A DNA stretch of 45,587 nt, from assembly GCA_902826515.1 (NCBI GenBank), contig CADEFD010000009.1, positions 1-45,587 on the forward strand. Direction: 5' to 3'. The DNA comes from an uncultured Acidobacteriota bacterium (GTDB lineage: Bacteria > Acidobacteriota > Vicinamibacteria > Vicinamibacterales > UBA2999). Of the stretch, positions 10,478 through 20,575 are shown piece after piece (position 1 is the stretch's first letter; each line of letters starts with the position of its first letter). The translations under genes were made by a program, and so were the position numbers. Below the pieces are notes generated by a model. That model was not told the origin of the DNA and did not search any database. It was given only the letters and a program-made list of their open reading frames with translations.

Positions 10478-11506
10478 ATGTTCCGCGCACCTCTCCTCGC
10501 GATACTGCTGCTCGGGTTCGGCGTCACGGCCGTGCTGGCCCAGTCGCCGGTCGCCATCGAGGCCCTCGGGCCGCAACCGGGCACGGTCGTCCCGGCGTTC
10601 TCGGCCGTCGATCAGACCGGCGCCACGCGCACGCTGGCTTCCATCATGGGACGCCGAGGTGCGATGCTCGTCTTCAGCCGGTCGGCCGACTGGTGACCGT
10701 ACTGCCGCACGCAGCTCGTCGAGCTGCAACGCCAGACGGCCACCCTCGCCGCGCAGGGACTGGGCCTCGCTGTCATCACGTATGACCCGCCGGCGACCCT
10801 CGCGCGCTTCGCGAAGGAACGCGGCATCACCTATCCGCTGCTCTCAGACACGGGTTCGGCCATCATCCGCCGCTACGGCCTGCTGAACCCGGACTATGCG
10901 GAAGGCAGCCGCGCCCACGGCGTGCCGTACCCGGGGACGTTCATCCTCGATCCGGCGGGGCGCGTCGTGGCGCGCTACTTCGAGGCCGCCTACCAGGAAC
11001 GCAGCACCGTCGCCAGCATCCTCACGCGGCAGGGCGGCGCGGCCGGCGGCCCCGGCGTCACCGCCAGCACCGCCCATCTGACGGTGCAGGCGGCGGCCAG
11101 CGACCAGGTGGTTGCGCCGGGCAGCCGGCTGTCGATCGCCATCGAGATTACTCCGCAGCGGTCGATGCACGTCTACGCCCCCGGGAAACACACCTACCAG
11201 GTGGTCACGTTCCGGCCGGCCGGGCAGCCCTGGCTCAAGACACATCCGCTCACCTATCCGGCGTCGGAGATCTACTACTTCGCGCCGCTCGACGAGCGGG
11301 TGGAGACGTATCAGAAGCCGTTCACGCTCGTGCAGGACCTGACCATTCTGGCCACGCCCGAGGCGCAGAAGCTGCTGGCCGGCCAGACCGCGCTCACCAT
11401 CCGCGGCACGCTCGACTACCAGGCCTGCGACGACAAGGTCTGCTACGCCCCGACGTCCGTGCCGCTGACCTTCACCTTCGATCTCACGCCGCTCCTGCGC
11501 CCGTAA
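10478..11506 (+). CDS. Probable selenoprotein: exported peroxiredoxin-like UxxC domain fused to DsbD-alpha-like domain
   Basis: One reading frame runs from ATG 10478 to the stop at 11506 with a single in-frame TGA at codon 73 (10694-10696), giving 342 residues if read as selenocysteine. Residues 1-21 form a signal peptide. Residues ~25-185 match AhpC/TSA redoxins: VVPAFSAVDQTGATRTL, MLVFSRSADW-U-PYCRTQLVELQ, then VITYDPP, YPLLSDTG and VPYPGTFILDPAGRVV. In Cys homologues this motif reads ADWCPYC, so UGA replaces the first Cys of CxxC. Residues ~195-342 resemble the DsbD N-terminal domain, with MHVYAPG and the Cys pair in YQACDDKVCYAP. The frame is identical on both sides of the TGA, which argues against a frameshift. 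A hairpin at 10711-10727 fits a bacterial SECIS. A pseudogene or a base error (TGC to TGA) is the alternative. Confidence 0.78.
10711..10727 (+). promoter_or_regulatory. Bacterial SECIS-like hairpin after the UGA codon
   Basis: GCAGCTC (10711-10717) and GAGCTGC (10721-10727) form a perfect 7-bp stem with loop GTC. The apical loop begins 21 nt after the UGA. The bacterial SECIS consensus calls for a short stem-loop just downstream of UGA with a G at the start of the apical loop and roughly 16-37 nt between UGA and loop; all three hold here. Confidence 0.6.
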
Positions 11507-11539
11507 CCCCCGGGCCTTGCCGTTCCCGGCTGGAGTCCG

Positions 11540-11559
11540 CATGTTTCTCGCGTAACATG
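11540..11559 (+). promoter_or_regulatory. Inverted repeat upstream of cysN, possible operator
   Basis: CATGTT (11540-11545) and AACATG (11554-11559) form a perfect 6-8-6 dyad within the 63-bp gap before cysN. The size fits a dimeric helix-turn-helix regulator. The regulator is not identifiable; a sulfur-responsive repressor would fit the context. Confidence 0.35.
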
Positions 11560-11569
11560 TGGGCACGTC

Positions 11570-13348
11570 GTGAGCTTGATGCCGATAGTCGTCGTGGGGC
11601 ACGTGGACCACGGCAAGAGCACCGTCGTGGGGCGCTTGCTGGCGGACACCGGCTCGTTGCCCGACGGCAAACTGGACCAGGTGCGGGAACTGTGCCGCCG
11701 CACCTCGAAGCCGTTCGAGTACGCCTTCCTGCTCGACGCGCTGCGTGACGAGCGCGATCAGGGGATCACGATCGACGCGGCGCGTGTGTTCTTCAAGAGC
11801 GCGCTGCGGCACTACGTCGTGCTCGACGCCCCCGGCCACGTCGAATTCCTGCGCAACATGGTCACCGGCGCCGCCCGCGCCGATGCCGCCCTGCTCGTCG
11901 TGGATGCCCGCGAGGGCGTACGCGAGAACTCCCGCCGCCACGCCACGATGCTCGCGATGCTCGGCGTGTCGCACGTGGCGGTCATCGTCAACAAGATGGA
12001 TCTCGTGGGCTGGTCGGAAACGGCCTTCGCGGCCGTGGCCGACGAGATGCGCGCCTTCCTGACGCGGCTCGACGTCGTGCCGGACGCCATCGTGCCGGTG
12101 TCGGGCTTCGAGGGCGTGAACCTCGTCACCCGCGGCCCCGAGATGCCGTGGTACACCGGCCCCGCCGTGCTCGAGGTGCTCGACGGCTTCGCGGCCGCCG
12201 CGCCGCCGGCCGACGCGCCCTTCCGTCTGCCCGTGCAGGACGTGTATCGCTTCACCCGCTTCGGTGACGACCGCCGCATCGTGGCCGGCTCGATCGAGAG
12301 CGGCACCATCGCCGCGGGCGACGCCGTGGTGTTCTATCCGTCGGGCAAACGCTCGCGGGTGGCCTCCATCGAAGCCTTCCACGCCGCGCCCCGCACGTCG
12401 GCCTCGGCCGGCGAGGCCACCGGCTTCACCCTCGACGAGCAGATCTACACGACCCGCGGCGAACTGGCCGCCCGCGCCGGCGAACCGGCGCCGCACGTCT
12501 CGACACGCCTGCGAGCCAGCGTGTTCTGGCTCGGCCGCGCGCCGCTCGTGCCCGGGCGCGAGTACCACCTGCGGCTCGGCACGGCCCGCGTACCGATGCG
12601 GGTCGAGCACATCGAGCAGGTCATCGACGCCTCGACCCTCACGGCCGGTCCGGCGACCGAGGTCGCGCGCAACGACGTGGCCGACTGCGTGCTGAAGCTC
12701 GATCGCGCGGTGGCCTTCGACCTGCACGCCGACCTGCCGGACACCGGCCGGTTCGTCATCGTGGACGACTACGAGATCCGCGGCGGCGGCATCGTGCGCG
12801 AGGCGCTCGCCGATGGCGACGAGGCGGCGCGCGACACCGTGCTCCTGCGCAACCGCAAGTGGGAACACAGCCGCCTCGCGCCCGACCTGCGCGCGGCGCG
12901 CTACGCGCAACGGCCGGCCCTCGTCGTCGTCACTGGTCCGCGCGACATGGATCGCAAGGGCCTCGCCAAGCACCTCGAAGTCCGGCTCTTCGACGCGGGC
13001 CGCGCCGTCTACTTCCTTGGCATGGCCAACATGCTGTACGGCGTCGATGCCGACATCGACCGGTCGCTCGCCAGCCGCCACGAACATTTCCGCCGCCTCG
13101 GCGAGATCGCGCACCTGATGCTCGATGCCGGCCTGGTCTTCATCGTGAGCGCGGCCGAACTGCGCGCCGACGACCTCGACATCCTGCGGGTGAGCGTGCC
13201 CGGCGAGCAGCTGGTCACCGTGTGGTACGGCCCGGCCGGCGCCGCCGAGATTGCGACCGACCTCGCGGTGACGGACGCGGCGACGCTCGATGAGGCCGGC
13301 GCGCTCATCACCGACCTGCTCACGGCGCGCGGAGTGCTGCCGTCATGA
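11570..13348 (+). CDS. cysN: CysN-type sulfate adenylyltransferase GTPase subunit with degenerate APS-kinase-like tail
   Basis: This 592-residue protein is the large, GTP-hydrolysing subunit of ATP sulfurylase. Translation-factor GTPase motifs are clear: GHVDHGKST (10-18), [22 protein letters not shown] and NKMD, followed by beta-barrel domains ([19 protein letters not shown] region). Residues ~445-575 align by eye with APS kinase ([29 protein letters not shown]). Its P-loop is lost, however: [11 protein letters not shown] stands where GLSGAGKST is expected, and the LDGD motif is replaced, so this tail should not phosphorylate APS. The GTG at 11570 is used; ATG 11579 is an alternative. The stop overlaps the next gene by 4 bp. 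With CysD it makes APS from sulfate and ATP. Confidence 0.88.
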   Translation: MSLMPIVVVGHVDHGKSTVVGRLLADTGSLPDGKLDQVRELCRRTSKPFEYAFLLDALRDERDQGITIDAARVFFKSALRHYVVLDAPGHVEFLRNMVTGAARADAALLVVDAREGVRENSRRHATMLAMLGVSHVAVIVNKMDLVGWSETAFAAVADEMRAFLTRLDVVPDAIVPVSGFEGVNLVTRGPEMPWYTGPAVLEVLDGFAAAAPPADAPFRLPVQDVYRFTRFGDDRRIVAGSIESGTIAAGDAVVFYPSGKRSRVASIEAFHAAPRTSASAGEATGFTLDEQIYTTRGELAARAGEPAPHVSTRLRASVFWLGRAPLVPGREYHLRLGTARVPMRVEHIEQVIDASTLTAGPATEVARNDVADCVLKLDRAVAFDLHADLPDTGRFVIVDDYEIRGGGIVREALADGDEAARDTVLLRNRKWEHSRLAPDLRAARYAQRPALVVVTGPRDMDRKGLAKHLEVRLFDAGRAVYFLGMANMLYGVDADIDRSLASRHEHFRRLGEIAHLMLDAGLVFIVSAAELRADDLDILRVSVPGEQLVTVWYGPAGAAEIATDLAVTDAATLDEAGALITDLLTARGVLPS

Positions 13349-14670
13349 CGGCGCCGCTGCCGCCGTCGGTGCCGCCGTTCGCGGTCCTGTTGCCGCGCCT
13401 CGTGGCGCTCGCCGAGGCCGCCGGTGCGGCGATCGAGACCTGCCGCCGGAGCGGCGTGCTCGACGTGCGCGCCAAAGGGGACGGCAGCCCGGTGGGCCGC
13501 GCCGACACGGAGGCGCATGACGTCATCGCGAAGGGCCTCAGCGCACTCACGCCCGGCGTGCCGGTCGTGAGCGAAGAAGGCGACATCGCGGACGCCCGCA
13601 CGCGCGCCGGCTGGACCACGTGGTGGCTCGTCGATCCGCTCGACGGCACGAAGGAGTTCCTCGCCGGCGTGCCCGACTACACGGTGAACATCGCGCTCAT
13701 CCACGACGGCGTGCCGGTGGCGGGGGTCGTGCACGCCTCGGGTCGCGGCGTCACCTATTCCGGCGCGGCCGGGCGGGGGAGCTGGCGGCACCGCGACGGG
13801 CTCACCGCGCGGCTCGTCGCCTCACCCGTGGCGCCCGGACGGCCGCTCACGGTCGTGGAAAGCCGCTCGCACGGCTCCCCGGACATGGCGGCGTTCCTCG
13901 CGCCGTATCGCGTCGGCGCGCGCGTCGCCATCGGCAGCTCGCTCAAGTTCTGTCTTGTGGCCGACGGCACGGCGGACGTCTATCCCCGCCTCGGCCCCAC
14001 GATGGAGTGGGACGTCGCGGCGGGTGATGCGGTGTGGCGCTGGGCCGTGGCCGACGGTGCGGCGCCGCATCCGTCGCCGCTCACCTACGGCAAGCCGGAT
14101 CTTCGCAACGGCGCCTTCGTCGTGGGGTATCTGCCGCCACCGCCCGCCGTCGTGTGGCTCACCGGCCTCTCGGGCGCCGGCAAGACCACCATCGCGCAGG
14201 CCCTCGTGGCCCGGCTCACGGCGGCCGGCGCGGACGCCGAACTCATCGACGGCGACGCGATGCGCCAGGTGTTCCCGGGCACCGGCTTCACCCGCGCCGA
14301 TCGCGACGCCCACGTGCGCCGTGTCGGGTATCTCGCCAGCCGTCTCGAGGCGCACGGCACCACCGTGGTCGCCTCGCTCATCTCGCCGTACCGCGACTCG
14401 CGCGCGTTCGTACGGGCCGCCTGCCGGCGCTTCGTCGAGGTGCACGTCGCCACCGATCTGGCTGAATGTGAACGCCGCGATCCGAAGGGCCTCTACCGCA
14501 GGGCCCGGGCGGGTGAGATCACGCAGTTCACCGGCCTCGACGATCCCTACGAGCCGCCGGACGCCGCCGAGATCGTCATCGACACGACGACCGAATCGGC
14601 CGCCGCCGCCGCCGACCGCATTCTTGCCTGGCTGCGCCAGCCCCCGGCCGCCGCGAAGGACGCCCGATGA
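13345..14670 (+). CDS. cysQ/cysC: CysQ-CysC fusion: PAP phosphatase plus APS kinase
   Basis: This 441-residue protein joins two sulfur-activation enzymes. Residues ~10-262 are an inositol-monophosphatase-fold CysQ, with metal ligands in [20 protein letters not shown] and MEWDVAAGD; CysQ hydrolyses PAP (and PAPS). Residues ~267-435 are an APS kinase with an intact P-loop ([13 protein letters not shown]), the LIDGDAMR motif, [12 protein letters not shown] and [10 protein letters not shown], converting APS to PAPS. The active kinase here complements the dead kinase-like tail of the preceding CysN. Start and stop codons overlap both neighbours by 4 bp, giving tight translational coupling. CysC is more often fused to CysN, so this partner is unusual. 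Confidence 0.92.
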   Translation: MTAPLPPSVPPFAVLLPRLVALAEAAGAAIETCRRSGVLDVRAKGDGSPVGRADTEAHDVIAKGLSALTPGVPVVSEEGDIADARTRAGWTTWWLVDPLDGTKEFLAGVPDYTVNIALIHDGVPVAGVVHASGRGVTYSGAAGRGSWRHRDGLTARLVASPVAPGRPLTVVESRSHGSPDMAAFLAPYRVGARVAIGSSLKFCLVADGTADVYPRLGPTMEWDVAAGDAVWRWAVADGAAPHPSPLTYGKPDLRNGAFVVGYLPPPPAVVWLTGLSGAGKTTIAQALVARLTAAGADAELIDGDAMRQVFPGTGFTRADRDAHVRRVGYLASRLEAHGTTVVASLISPYRDSRAFVRAACRRFVEVHVATDLAECERRDPKGLYRRARAGEITQFTGLDDPYEPPDAAEIVIDTTTESAAAAADRILAWLRQPPAAAKDAR

Positions 14671-15548
14671 CGCACCTCGACGCCCTCGAACACCGCAGCG
14701 TCCACATCCTGCGCGAAGCCTACGCCAACTTCCGGCAGCTCTGCATGCTGTGGTCGATCGGCAAGGACAGCACCGTGCTGCTGTGGCTGGCCCGCAAGGC
14801 GTTCTTCGGCCACGTGCCGTTCCCGCTCGTGCACATCGACACGTCGTACAAGATCCCGGAGATGATCGCCTACCGCGATCGGCTGGTGGCGGAGTGGGGT
14901 CTGAACCTCGTCTACGGCCAGCATCAGGAGGCGCTTGCCGCCGGGCGCACGTTCCCGCTCGGCGCCGTGGACCGGCTGACCTGCTGCGGACTGCTCAAGA
15001 CCGACGCGCTCACGCGCACGCTGAGCGGCGAGGGGCCGCGCTTCCGCTTCAATCACACGAGCGGCGCCTATGAGCGCGATCCGAACACTGAGGCGTACAC
15101 CGGCGTCATCGTCGGCGCGCGGGCGGACGAAGAGGGCAGCCGCTCGAAGGAGCGCTACTTCTCGCCGCGGTCCACCCGGAATCAGTGGGATATCGGCGAG
15201 CAGCCGCCCGAGTTCTGGCAGCAGTACAAGACCGAGTTCGCGCCGGGCACACACGTGCGCATCCATCCGCTGCTCGACTGGACCGAGCTGAACATCTGGC
15301 AGTACATCGCCCGCGAGTCGATCCCGGTCGTGTCGCTCTACTTCGACCAGGGGCCGGGCACACGCTACCGCTCGCTCGGCTGCGCGCCGTGCACGGCGCC
15401 CATCACCTCCACCGCGCGCACCGTCGAGGACATCATCCGCGAGCTCGAGACCGGCGCCCTGGCGCACGTCGCCGAACGCTCGGGCCGCGCGCAGGATGCC
15501 GCCGACGGCGGCGGGCTCGAGTCGTTGCGCCGCGGCGGCTACATGTGA
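14667..15548 (+). CDS. cysD: Sulfate adenylyltransferase small subunit CysD
   Basis: This 293-residue protein is the catalytic ATP sulfurylase subunit. The PP-loop is [20 protein letters not shown] (about residues 28-47), followed by [14 protein letters not shown], and the C-terminal block [20 protein letters not shown] and RRGGYM matches the CysD consensus (LGCxPxT, ESxAxT, KxxGYF). It forms a heterodimer with CysN; the products are APS and pyrophosphate. The ATG overlaps the stop of the CysQ-CysC gene by 4 bp. The gene order cysN, cysQ-C, cysD is reversed from the common cysD-cysN order. No PAPS or APS reductase is present in the window. Confidence 0.95.
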   Translation: MTHLDALEHRSVHILREAYANFRQLCMLWSIGKDSTVLLWLARKAFFGHVPFPLVHIDTSYKIPEMIAYRDRLVAEWGLNLVYGQHQEALAAGRTFPLGAVDRLTCCGLLKTDALTRTLSGEGPRFRFNHTSGAYERDPNTEAYTGVIVGARADEEGSRSKERYFSPRSTRNQWDIGEQPPEFWQQYKTEFAPGTHVRIHPLLDWTELNIWQYIARESIPVVSLYFDQGPGTRYRSLGCAPCTAPITSTARTVEDIIRELETGALAHVAERSGRAQDAADGGGLESLRRGGYM

Positions 15549-15552
15549 GCCG

Positions 15553-17331
15553 ATGACGTTCCAGGCGTGGCTGACGGCGACGGTCATCGCCGGCATGATG
15601 ACGGCGCTTGCGAGCAACCGGCTCGGCGCCCATCTCGTGATGCTCGGCGCGCTGGGCGTGCTGCTCGCGGCGCGCGTCATCGACCCGGGCGACGCGGTGG
15701 CGGGCGTCGCGAACGAGGGGCTGCTGACCGTGGCGTGCCTCTACGTGGTGGTCGCCGGCCTGCGGCAGAGCGGCGTCGTGGCGCGCGTGGCCACCGTGCT
15801 GCTCGGCCGGCCGACGACGGCGGTCGAGGCGCAGTGGAGGGTGGTCGGCCCCGTCACGGCGCTCAGCGCCTTCGTGAACAACACACCGCTCGTGGCCGTC
15901 TACCTGCCGCTCGTGTCCAGCCTGGCGCGGCGGGCCGGCGTGCCCCCGTCGCAGCTCTTCCTGCCGCTCTCCTACGCCGCGATTCTCGGCGGCGTCTGCA
16001 CGCTGGTCGGCACGAGCACCAACGTCGTCGTGAACGGACTGCTGCTCGATTACAACCGCGCCGGGCAGGGGCCGCCGCTCACGCCGTTCGGCATGTTCAC
16101 GCTGAGCCCGGTCGGCGTGCCGGTGGCGCTGGCGGGCCTGGCGTGGATGCTGCTCGCCGGCCGCCGGCTCCTGCCGGCGCGCGTGGCCGCCGGGCACGAC
16201 GACGACCGGCGCGACTACATGGTGGCGCTGCGTGCGGAGCCGGCCGCGCGGGTGGTGGGGCTCGGCCTCGAAGCGGCGGGACTGCGCCATCTGACCGGGC
16301 TCTTCCTCGCGCACATCGAACGGCGGCACGAGGTGCTGCACGCCGTCGGCCCCGACGAGGTGGTGCTGGCCGACGACGTGCTCGTCTTCGTCGGCGTGCG
16401 TGATTCCGTCGTGGAACTGCACCAGATCCCGGGACTCGTGCCGGTGGCGTGGGACGCCTCGGCGGGCGCCCGGCACGACCATCGCCTCATCGAAGCGGTC
16501 ATCGCGCCGTCGTCGCCGATGGTCGGCCACACGATTCGCGACGGCGGCTTCCGCACGAAGTACGGCGGCGTCATCGTGGCCGTGCACCGGAAAGGCGAAC
16601 GCCTCGCCGGCAAACTCGGCGACATCCGGCTGCGCGGCGGCGACGCCGTGCTCATCGAGGCGCCGCCGGGTTTCGCCGCCCGGCACGAACACTCGCCGGC
16701 CTTCCATCTGGTGAGCGGGCCCGAGGGGCCGCTGCTGCCACGGCACCATCGCGCGTGGGTCGCGGCCGCGATCTTCCTCGCCTTCGTCGTCACCTCCGCC
16801 GCCGGCTGGCTCGCCACCCTGCACGCAGCGCTGCTCGCGGCCGTGGCGATGCTCGTCTTCGGCTGTACCACGCTGCGCGTGGCGCGACAGACGGTGGATT
16901 GGCCGGTGCTCGTCGTGATCGGCGCCGGCATCGGCGTGGGCAAGGCGGTGGAAGCGAGCGGACTGGCCGCCGTCGTCGCCGACGCGGCGCTCGGCCTGAC
17001 GGCCGGCGGTGGGCCCGTATGGCTGCTGGCCGGGGTCTACGCCCTCACCTGGGCGCTCACGAGCGTGCTGAGCAACACGGCGGCGGCGGTGCTGGTGTTC
17101 CCGGTGGCGCTCAGGGCGGCGCAGGCCTCCGGCGTGGCCTTCGAACCGCTGGCGATGGCAATTGCGATGGCCGCGTCGTGCGAGTTCACGACGCCGATTG
17201 GCTACCAGACGAACCTGATGGTGCAGGGGCCTGGAGGGTACCGCCTCGGCGACTATCTGCGCTTCGGCGGACCGCTCACCTTGATCTGCGGCATCGTCGC
17301 GGTGACGCTGCTCGCGGCCCGGTACTACTGA
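15553..17331 (+). CDS. SLC13/DASS-type permease with TrkA-C domains, probable sulfate transporter
   Basis: This 592-residue protein has the layout of CitMHS/SLC13-like permeases: N-terminal helices with [16 protein letters not shown] and [16 protein letters not shown], a central soluble block (about residues 215-385) with two RCK_C/TrkA-C-like domains ([13 protein letters not shown] and [19 protein letters not shown]), then C-terminal helices with [19 protein letters not shown] and [16 protein letters not shown]. The paired NNT/SNT and TxxGTx[10 protein letters not shown] motifs are the inverted-repeat substrate and sodium sites of the family. Its place 4 bp after cysD makes sulfate the likely substrate. 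The ATG at 15553 is chosen because longer frames lie inside cysD. No strong ribosome binding site is seen, so coupling to cysD translation is likely. Confidence 0.85.
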   Translation: MTFQAWLTATVIAGMMTALASNRLGAHLVMLGALGVLLAARVIDPGDAVAGVANEGLLTVACLYVVVAGLRQSGVVARVATVLLGRPTTAVEAQWRVVGPVTALSAFVNNTPLVAVYLPLVSSLARRAGVPPSQLFLPLSYAAILGGVCTLVGTSTNVVVNGLLLDYNRAGQGPPLTPFGMFTLSPVGVPVALAGLAWMLLAGRRLLPARVAAGHDDDRRDYMVALRAEPAARVVGLGLEAAGLRHLTGLFLAHIERRHEVLHAVGPDEVVLADDVLVFVGVRDSVVELHQIPGLVPVAWDASAGARHDHRLIEAVIAPSSPMVGHTIRDGGFRTKYGGVIVAVHRKGERLAGKLGDIRLRGGDAVLIEAPPGFAARHEHSPAFHLVSGPEGPLLPRHHRAWVAAAIFLAFVVTSAAGWLATLHAALLAAVAMLVFGCTTLRVARQTVDWPVLVVIGAGIGVGKAVEASGLAAVVADAALGLTAGGGPVWLLAGVYALTWALTSVLSNTAAAVLVFPVALRAAQASGVAFEPLAMAIAMAASCEFTTPIGYQTNLMVQGPGGYRLGDYLRFGGPLTLICGIVAVTLLAARYY

Positions 17332-17344
17332 CCCGGCGCGCGCC

Positions 17345-17995
17345 TCAGCGCGCGAACGTGTCCACGTAGTCGTCCATTGCCGCCTTGACGACCTTCACCG
17401 CGTGGGCGCGGCCGTAGACCTTGGCGATGTCCACCTGGGGCTTTTCGCCCGGCACGAGGCGGTAGGTGAGGAAGTAGTGCTGCAGCCGCTCGATGAGCAC
17501 GTGCGGCAGATCGCGCAGGTCGCGCGCCTCGCCCCACACGTAGTCGTTCTCGAGCACGCTGATGATCTTGTCGTCGGCTTCGCCGCGGTCGACCATCTGC
17601 AGGCCGCCGATGACCCGCGCCCGCACGATGATCTCGTTGCGCGTGATGGCACGTTCGCTGAGCACGCAGATGTCGAGCGGGTCGCCGTCGCCGCGGGTGG
17701 CGCCGGGCGCCAGCTTGCTCACGCGATCGCCGCAGTAGGTGCGCGGCACGAAGCCGTACAACGTCGGGTGCTGCGCCGACGATCGCTGCGGACGGTCCAC
17801 GCGCAGATAGCCCGACACCTTGTCCACCTCGTACTTCATGAGGTCGAACGGCGTGATCTCGATATAGGCGTTCAGCACCGACGGCGGCTCGGGGCCCACT
17901 TCGAGGCCGTGCCACGGATGCGGGCGGAAGTGCTTGACGGAGACAGTGGCGGTGGGAGGCGGCGGAACGGACGGGGTACGGCGTCGTGATGACAT
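17345..17995 (-). CDS. ppa: Family I inorganic pyrophosphatase
   Basis: This 216-residue cytoplasmic protein carries the PPase signature [10 protein letters not shown] (metal-binding Asp residues), [15 protein letters not shown] before it, and [11 protein letters not shown]. It hydrolyses pyrophosphate to phosphate. It has an N-terminal extension of about 40 residues compared with E. coli Ppa, with HPWHGLEVG. The gene lies tail-to-tail with the sulfate operon, 13 bp apart. Because ATP sulfurylase releases PPi and is thermodynamically unfavourable, a nearby PPase makes functional sense, though convergent transcription means it is not co-transcribed. GGAGGG sits directly against the ATG, closer than usual; no better start exists in frame. 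Confidence 0.93.
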   Translation of the reverse strand: MSSRRRTPSVPPPPTATVSVKHFRPHPWHGLEVGPEPPSVLNAYIEITPFDLMKYEVDKVSGYLRVDRPQRSSAQHPTLYGFVPRTYCGDRVSKLAPGATRGDGDPLDICVLSERAITRNEIIVRARVIGGLQMVDRGEADDKIISVLENDYVWGEARDLRDLPHVLIERLQHYFLTYRLVPGEKPQVDIAKVYGRAHAVKVVKAAMDDYVDTFAR

Positions 17996-18055
17996 CCCTC
18001 CGATGATGCCATGCCTGCCGCGGAAAGGGGAGAGTGGTGCGATAGGATCGCGCGC

Positions 18056-19288
18056 ATGCCGATTCGTCTGTCCCCGCGCGCCGCCGTGTCAGTCAGTGCC
18101 GTCCTGTGTCTCGGCGGGCTGGCCGCGAGCCCGTTCGCGCAGCAGCCGCCGCCGATTGGCGTGGCCCCGGTGACGCTCACCGCCGGCCCGTATCAGTTCG
18201 ACACCGCCGAACAGCACCAACTCCGCGTGGTCGTGGCCGCCCGCGGGCTCTCCCATCCTTACGGCGTGGCGTTGCTGCCCGGCGGCGATGCCCTCGTGAC
18301 TGAACGCGGCAAGACGCTCCGCCTCGTGCGCGGCGTGGGCGGCCCCTCGCCCCGCCTGGAGCCGGCGCCGGTCGCCGGGCTGCCGGCGCCCCCAGCCATC
18401 CGCGGCGGCGGCTGGCAGGACGTGGTGCTGCACCCGAAGTTCACCGAGAACCGGTTCGTGTATCTCAGCTACAACAAGGCTGAGAGCGCGAGCCCCACCG
18501 CGAAGAGCGCCGTGGCGCTCGGCCGCGGCACCTTCGATGGCAGCGCGGTGAGCGGCTTCACGGAGATCTTTGCCGGCGAATTCAAGGACGGCAATTCCGG
18601 CTCGCGCATCGCCTTCGGCGCCGACGGCACCCTGTATCTCACGACAGGCGCCGGCAACGGCATGTTCGCGCAGGAGCCATCGAGTGTGTACGGCAAGGTG
18701 CTGCGCCTGCGCGACGATGGCAGCATCCCGCCCGACAATCCCTACCTGGGACGGCCGGGCGCGCGTCCGGAAGTCTTCTCCATCGGTCATCGCGATCAGC
18801 TCGGCTTGGCGTGGCATGCGGCCTCGGGGAGCCTGCTCGCCGCCGACCACGGCCCGAACGGCGGCGACGAAGTGAACCTCGTGATGGCGCGGCGCAACTA
18901 CGGCTGGCCGCTCTCGAGTTACGGACGGCAGTACGACGGGCCGCGCGTGTCCGAGACGCCGGTGGGCGAGGGCGTCGAGCAGCCGCTGCTGCTGTGGGTG
19001 CCGTCGATTGGTCCGTCGGGTCTTGCCGTCTACACCGGCGATCGGTTCCCGGCCTGGAAGGGCAACCTCTTCGTGGGCAGCGCGCGCCGCGGCGAAGTGC
19101 CGCGCACCGGCGGCCTCGAGCGTGTCGTGCTGAACGATCGGCTGCAGGAGATCCGCCGCGAGACGCTGCTCACCGAACTGCGGCAGCGCATCCGCGACGT
19201 GCGGCAGGGGCCCGACGGCCTGCTGTACGTGCTCACCGACGAAGACGACGGCGCGCTGCTCCGGCTCGAGCCGGCCGCCGTGAAGTAA
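18056..19288 (+). CDS. Exported PQQ-dependent sugar dehydrogenase (Gdh/sorbosone-type six-bladed propeller)
   Basis: This 410-residue protein has a signal peptide (about residues 1-30, [20 protein letters not shown]). The mature part is a soluble-glucose-dehydrogenase-type propeller: [48 protein letters not shown], and the conserved [29 protein letters not shown] and [11 protein letters not shown] that line the PQQ pocket. Such enzymes oxidise aldose sugars in the periplasm and pass electrons to the respiratory chain. The ATG at 18056 is chosen because the signal peptide begins there. It is followed 30 bp later by an exported amidohydrolase, possibly co-transcribed. The exact sugar is unknown. 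Confidence 0.88.
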   Translation: MPIRLSPRAAVSVSAVLCLGGLAASPFAQQPPPIGVAPVTLTAGPYQFDTAEQHQLRVVVAARGLSHPYGVALLPGGDALVTERGKTLRLVRGVGGPSPRLEPAPVAGLPAPPAIRGGGWQDVVLHPKFTENRFVYLSYNKAESASPTAKSAVALGRGTFDGSAVSGFTEIFAGEFKDGNSGSRIAFGADGTLYLTTGAGNGMFAQEPSSVYGKVLRLRDDGSIPPDNPYLGRPGARPEVFSIGHRDQLGLAWHAASGSLLAADHGPNGGDEVNLVMARRNYGWPLSSYGRQYDGPRVSETPVGEGVEQPLLLWVPSIGPSGLAVYTGDRFPAWKGNLFVGSARRGEVPRTGGLERVVLNDRLQEIRRETLLTELRQRIRDVRQGPDGLLYVLTDEDDGALLRLEPAAVK

Positions 19289-19318
19289 CGCCCGCATCGC
19301 GAAGACGGAGACGAGACC

Positions 19319-20575
19319 ATGCACCGACGACGACTGAACCAGTGGATGACGGGGGCGGCAGTGGCCGCGGTGAGCCTGGCGCTCGCCGCGCAGCCGGACG
19401 CGCAGACGGGTGGCGCGACGGCGTTCGTGGGCGCGCGCGTCGTCGTGGGCGATGGCACGGCACCGATCGAGAACGCCACGGTCGTCGTGCGCAACGGCCA
19501 GATCGCGGACGTGGGTCCTTCGGCCCGCGTCCGCGTGCCGGCGGGCGCCACGCGCGTGGACGTGGCCGGCAAGACCATCATGCCGACCATCGTGGACACG
19601 CACGTGCATCTCGGCACGGCGCGCACCGCGCTCATGAAGGACCTGCGCGATCGCGCCTACTTCGGCGTGAGCGCCGCTCTCAGCATGGGACTCGATCCGG
19701 CCGGTGAACCGTTTGCGGTGCGCGCGGAGGCCCCCGCCGGTGTCGCGCGGTACTTCCTGGCCGGCCGCGGCCTCACGATGCCCGAGCCCGGCAGGTCGGA
19801 TGTGCCGTACTGGGTGACGACCGAAGGCGAGGCGCGGAAGGCCGTGCAGGAGCAGGCCGCGCTCAAGGTGGACCTCATCAAGATCTGGGTGGACGACCGC
19901 GACGGCAAGTACAAGAAGATGCCGCCGGAGATCTACACGCCGGTCATCGACGAAGCGCACAAGGCGAAGCTCCGCGTGGCCGCGCACATCTTCAACCTGT
20001 CGGACGCGAAAGGCCTGCTCAAGGCCGGCATCGACGCCTTCGCCCACGGCATCCGCGATGTCGACGCCGACGACGAGGTGGTGGCGCTCGTCAAGGCGCG
20101 TCCGAACGTGGTGCTGATTCCGAACATGCCCGACCGCGGCGTGGTGGCGGATTACTCGTGGCTGAAGGGCAGTCTGACGGACGCGGAGGTCGCGAAGATC
20201 CAGGCCGGCGCCACCAACCGTCCGCCGGCGCAGGCGGCCTGGGGCATCCAGGCGCGCAATCTCAAGAAGCTGTCAGACGCCGGCATGACGATCGCCGTGG
20301 GCACCGACGGCAACACGCCCTGGGCGCCGCACGTCGAAATGGCCGACATGGTGGCCGCCGGCATGACGCCGATGCAGGTCATCGTCGCCGCCACGAGGAA
20401 CGGCGCCGCCTTTCTGCGCATGACCGACACCGGCACAATCGCGGCGGGCAAGAATGCCGACCTGCTCGTGCTCGACGGCAATCCCGTGGAGGACATCACG
20501 AACACGCGGAAGATCGCGGCGGTGTATCTGAAGGGCGTCAAGGTAGATCGCGACGCGACCAGGCCGTCACGGTAG
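19319..20575 (+). CDS. Exported amidohydrolase family protein
   Basis: This 418-residue protein has a signal peptide (TGAAVAAVSLALAAQPDAQ). It has an amidohydrolase fold with metal motif VDTHVHLG (about residue 92), further His in RVAAHIFN and AFAHGIRD, and a terminal Asp in VGTDGNTPW. The flanking beta-sandwich is shown by VVRNGQIADVGP and GKNADLLVLDGNP. A Lys in DLIKIWVDDRDGK could be the bridging ligand of a binuclear site. It resembles periplasmic imidazolonepropionase/prolidase-like members; the substrate cannot be told from sequence. GGAG precedes the ATG by about 8 bases. Confidence 0.88.
   Translation: MHRRRLNQWMTGAAVAAVSLALAAQPDAQTGGATAFVGARVVVGDGTAPIENATVVVRNGQIADVGPSARVRVPAGATRVDVAGKTIMPTIVDTHVHLGTARTALMKDLRDRAYFGVSAALSMGLDPAGEPFAVRAEAPAGVARYFLAGRGLTMPEPGRSDVPYWVTTEGEARKAVQEQAALKVDLIKIWVDDRDGKYKKMPPEIYTPVIDEAHKAKLRVAAHIFNLSDAKGLLKAGIDAFAHGIRDVDADDEVVALVKARPNVVLIPNMPDRGVVADYSWLKGSLTDAEVAKIQAGATNRPPAQAAWGIQARNLKKLSDAGMTIAVGTDGNTPWAPHVEMADMVAAGMTPMQVIVAATRNGAAFLRMTDTGTIAAGKNADLLVLDGNPVEDITNTRKIAAVYLKGVKVDRDATRPSR

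Noticed and set aside
10421..10696. A truncated 91-residue protein followed by an unrelated downstream ORF starting at 10922
   Set aside because: Both parts are in the same frame and complete one redoxin plus DsbD-like protein; only one TGA separates them, best explained as selenocysteine.
11570..13348. SelB-like elongation factor next to the selenoprotein gene
   Set aside because: The GTPase has a degenerate APS-kinase tail, no SelB winged helices, and is followed by cysC and cysD, so it is CysN.
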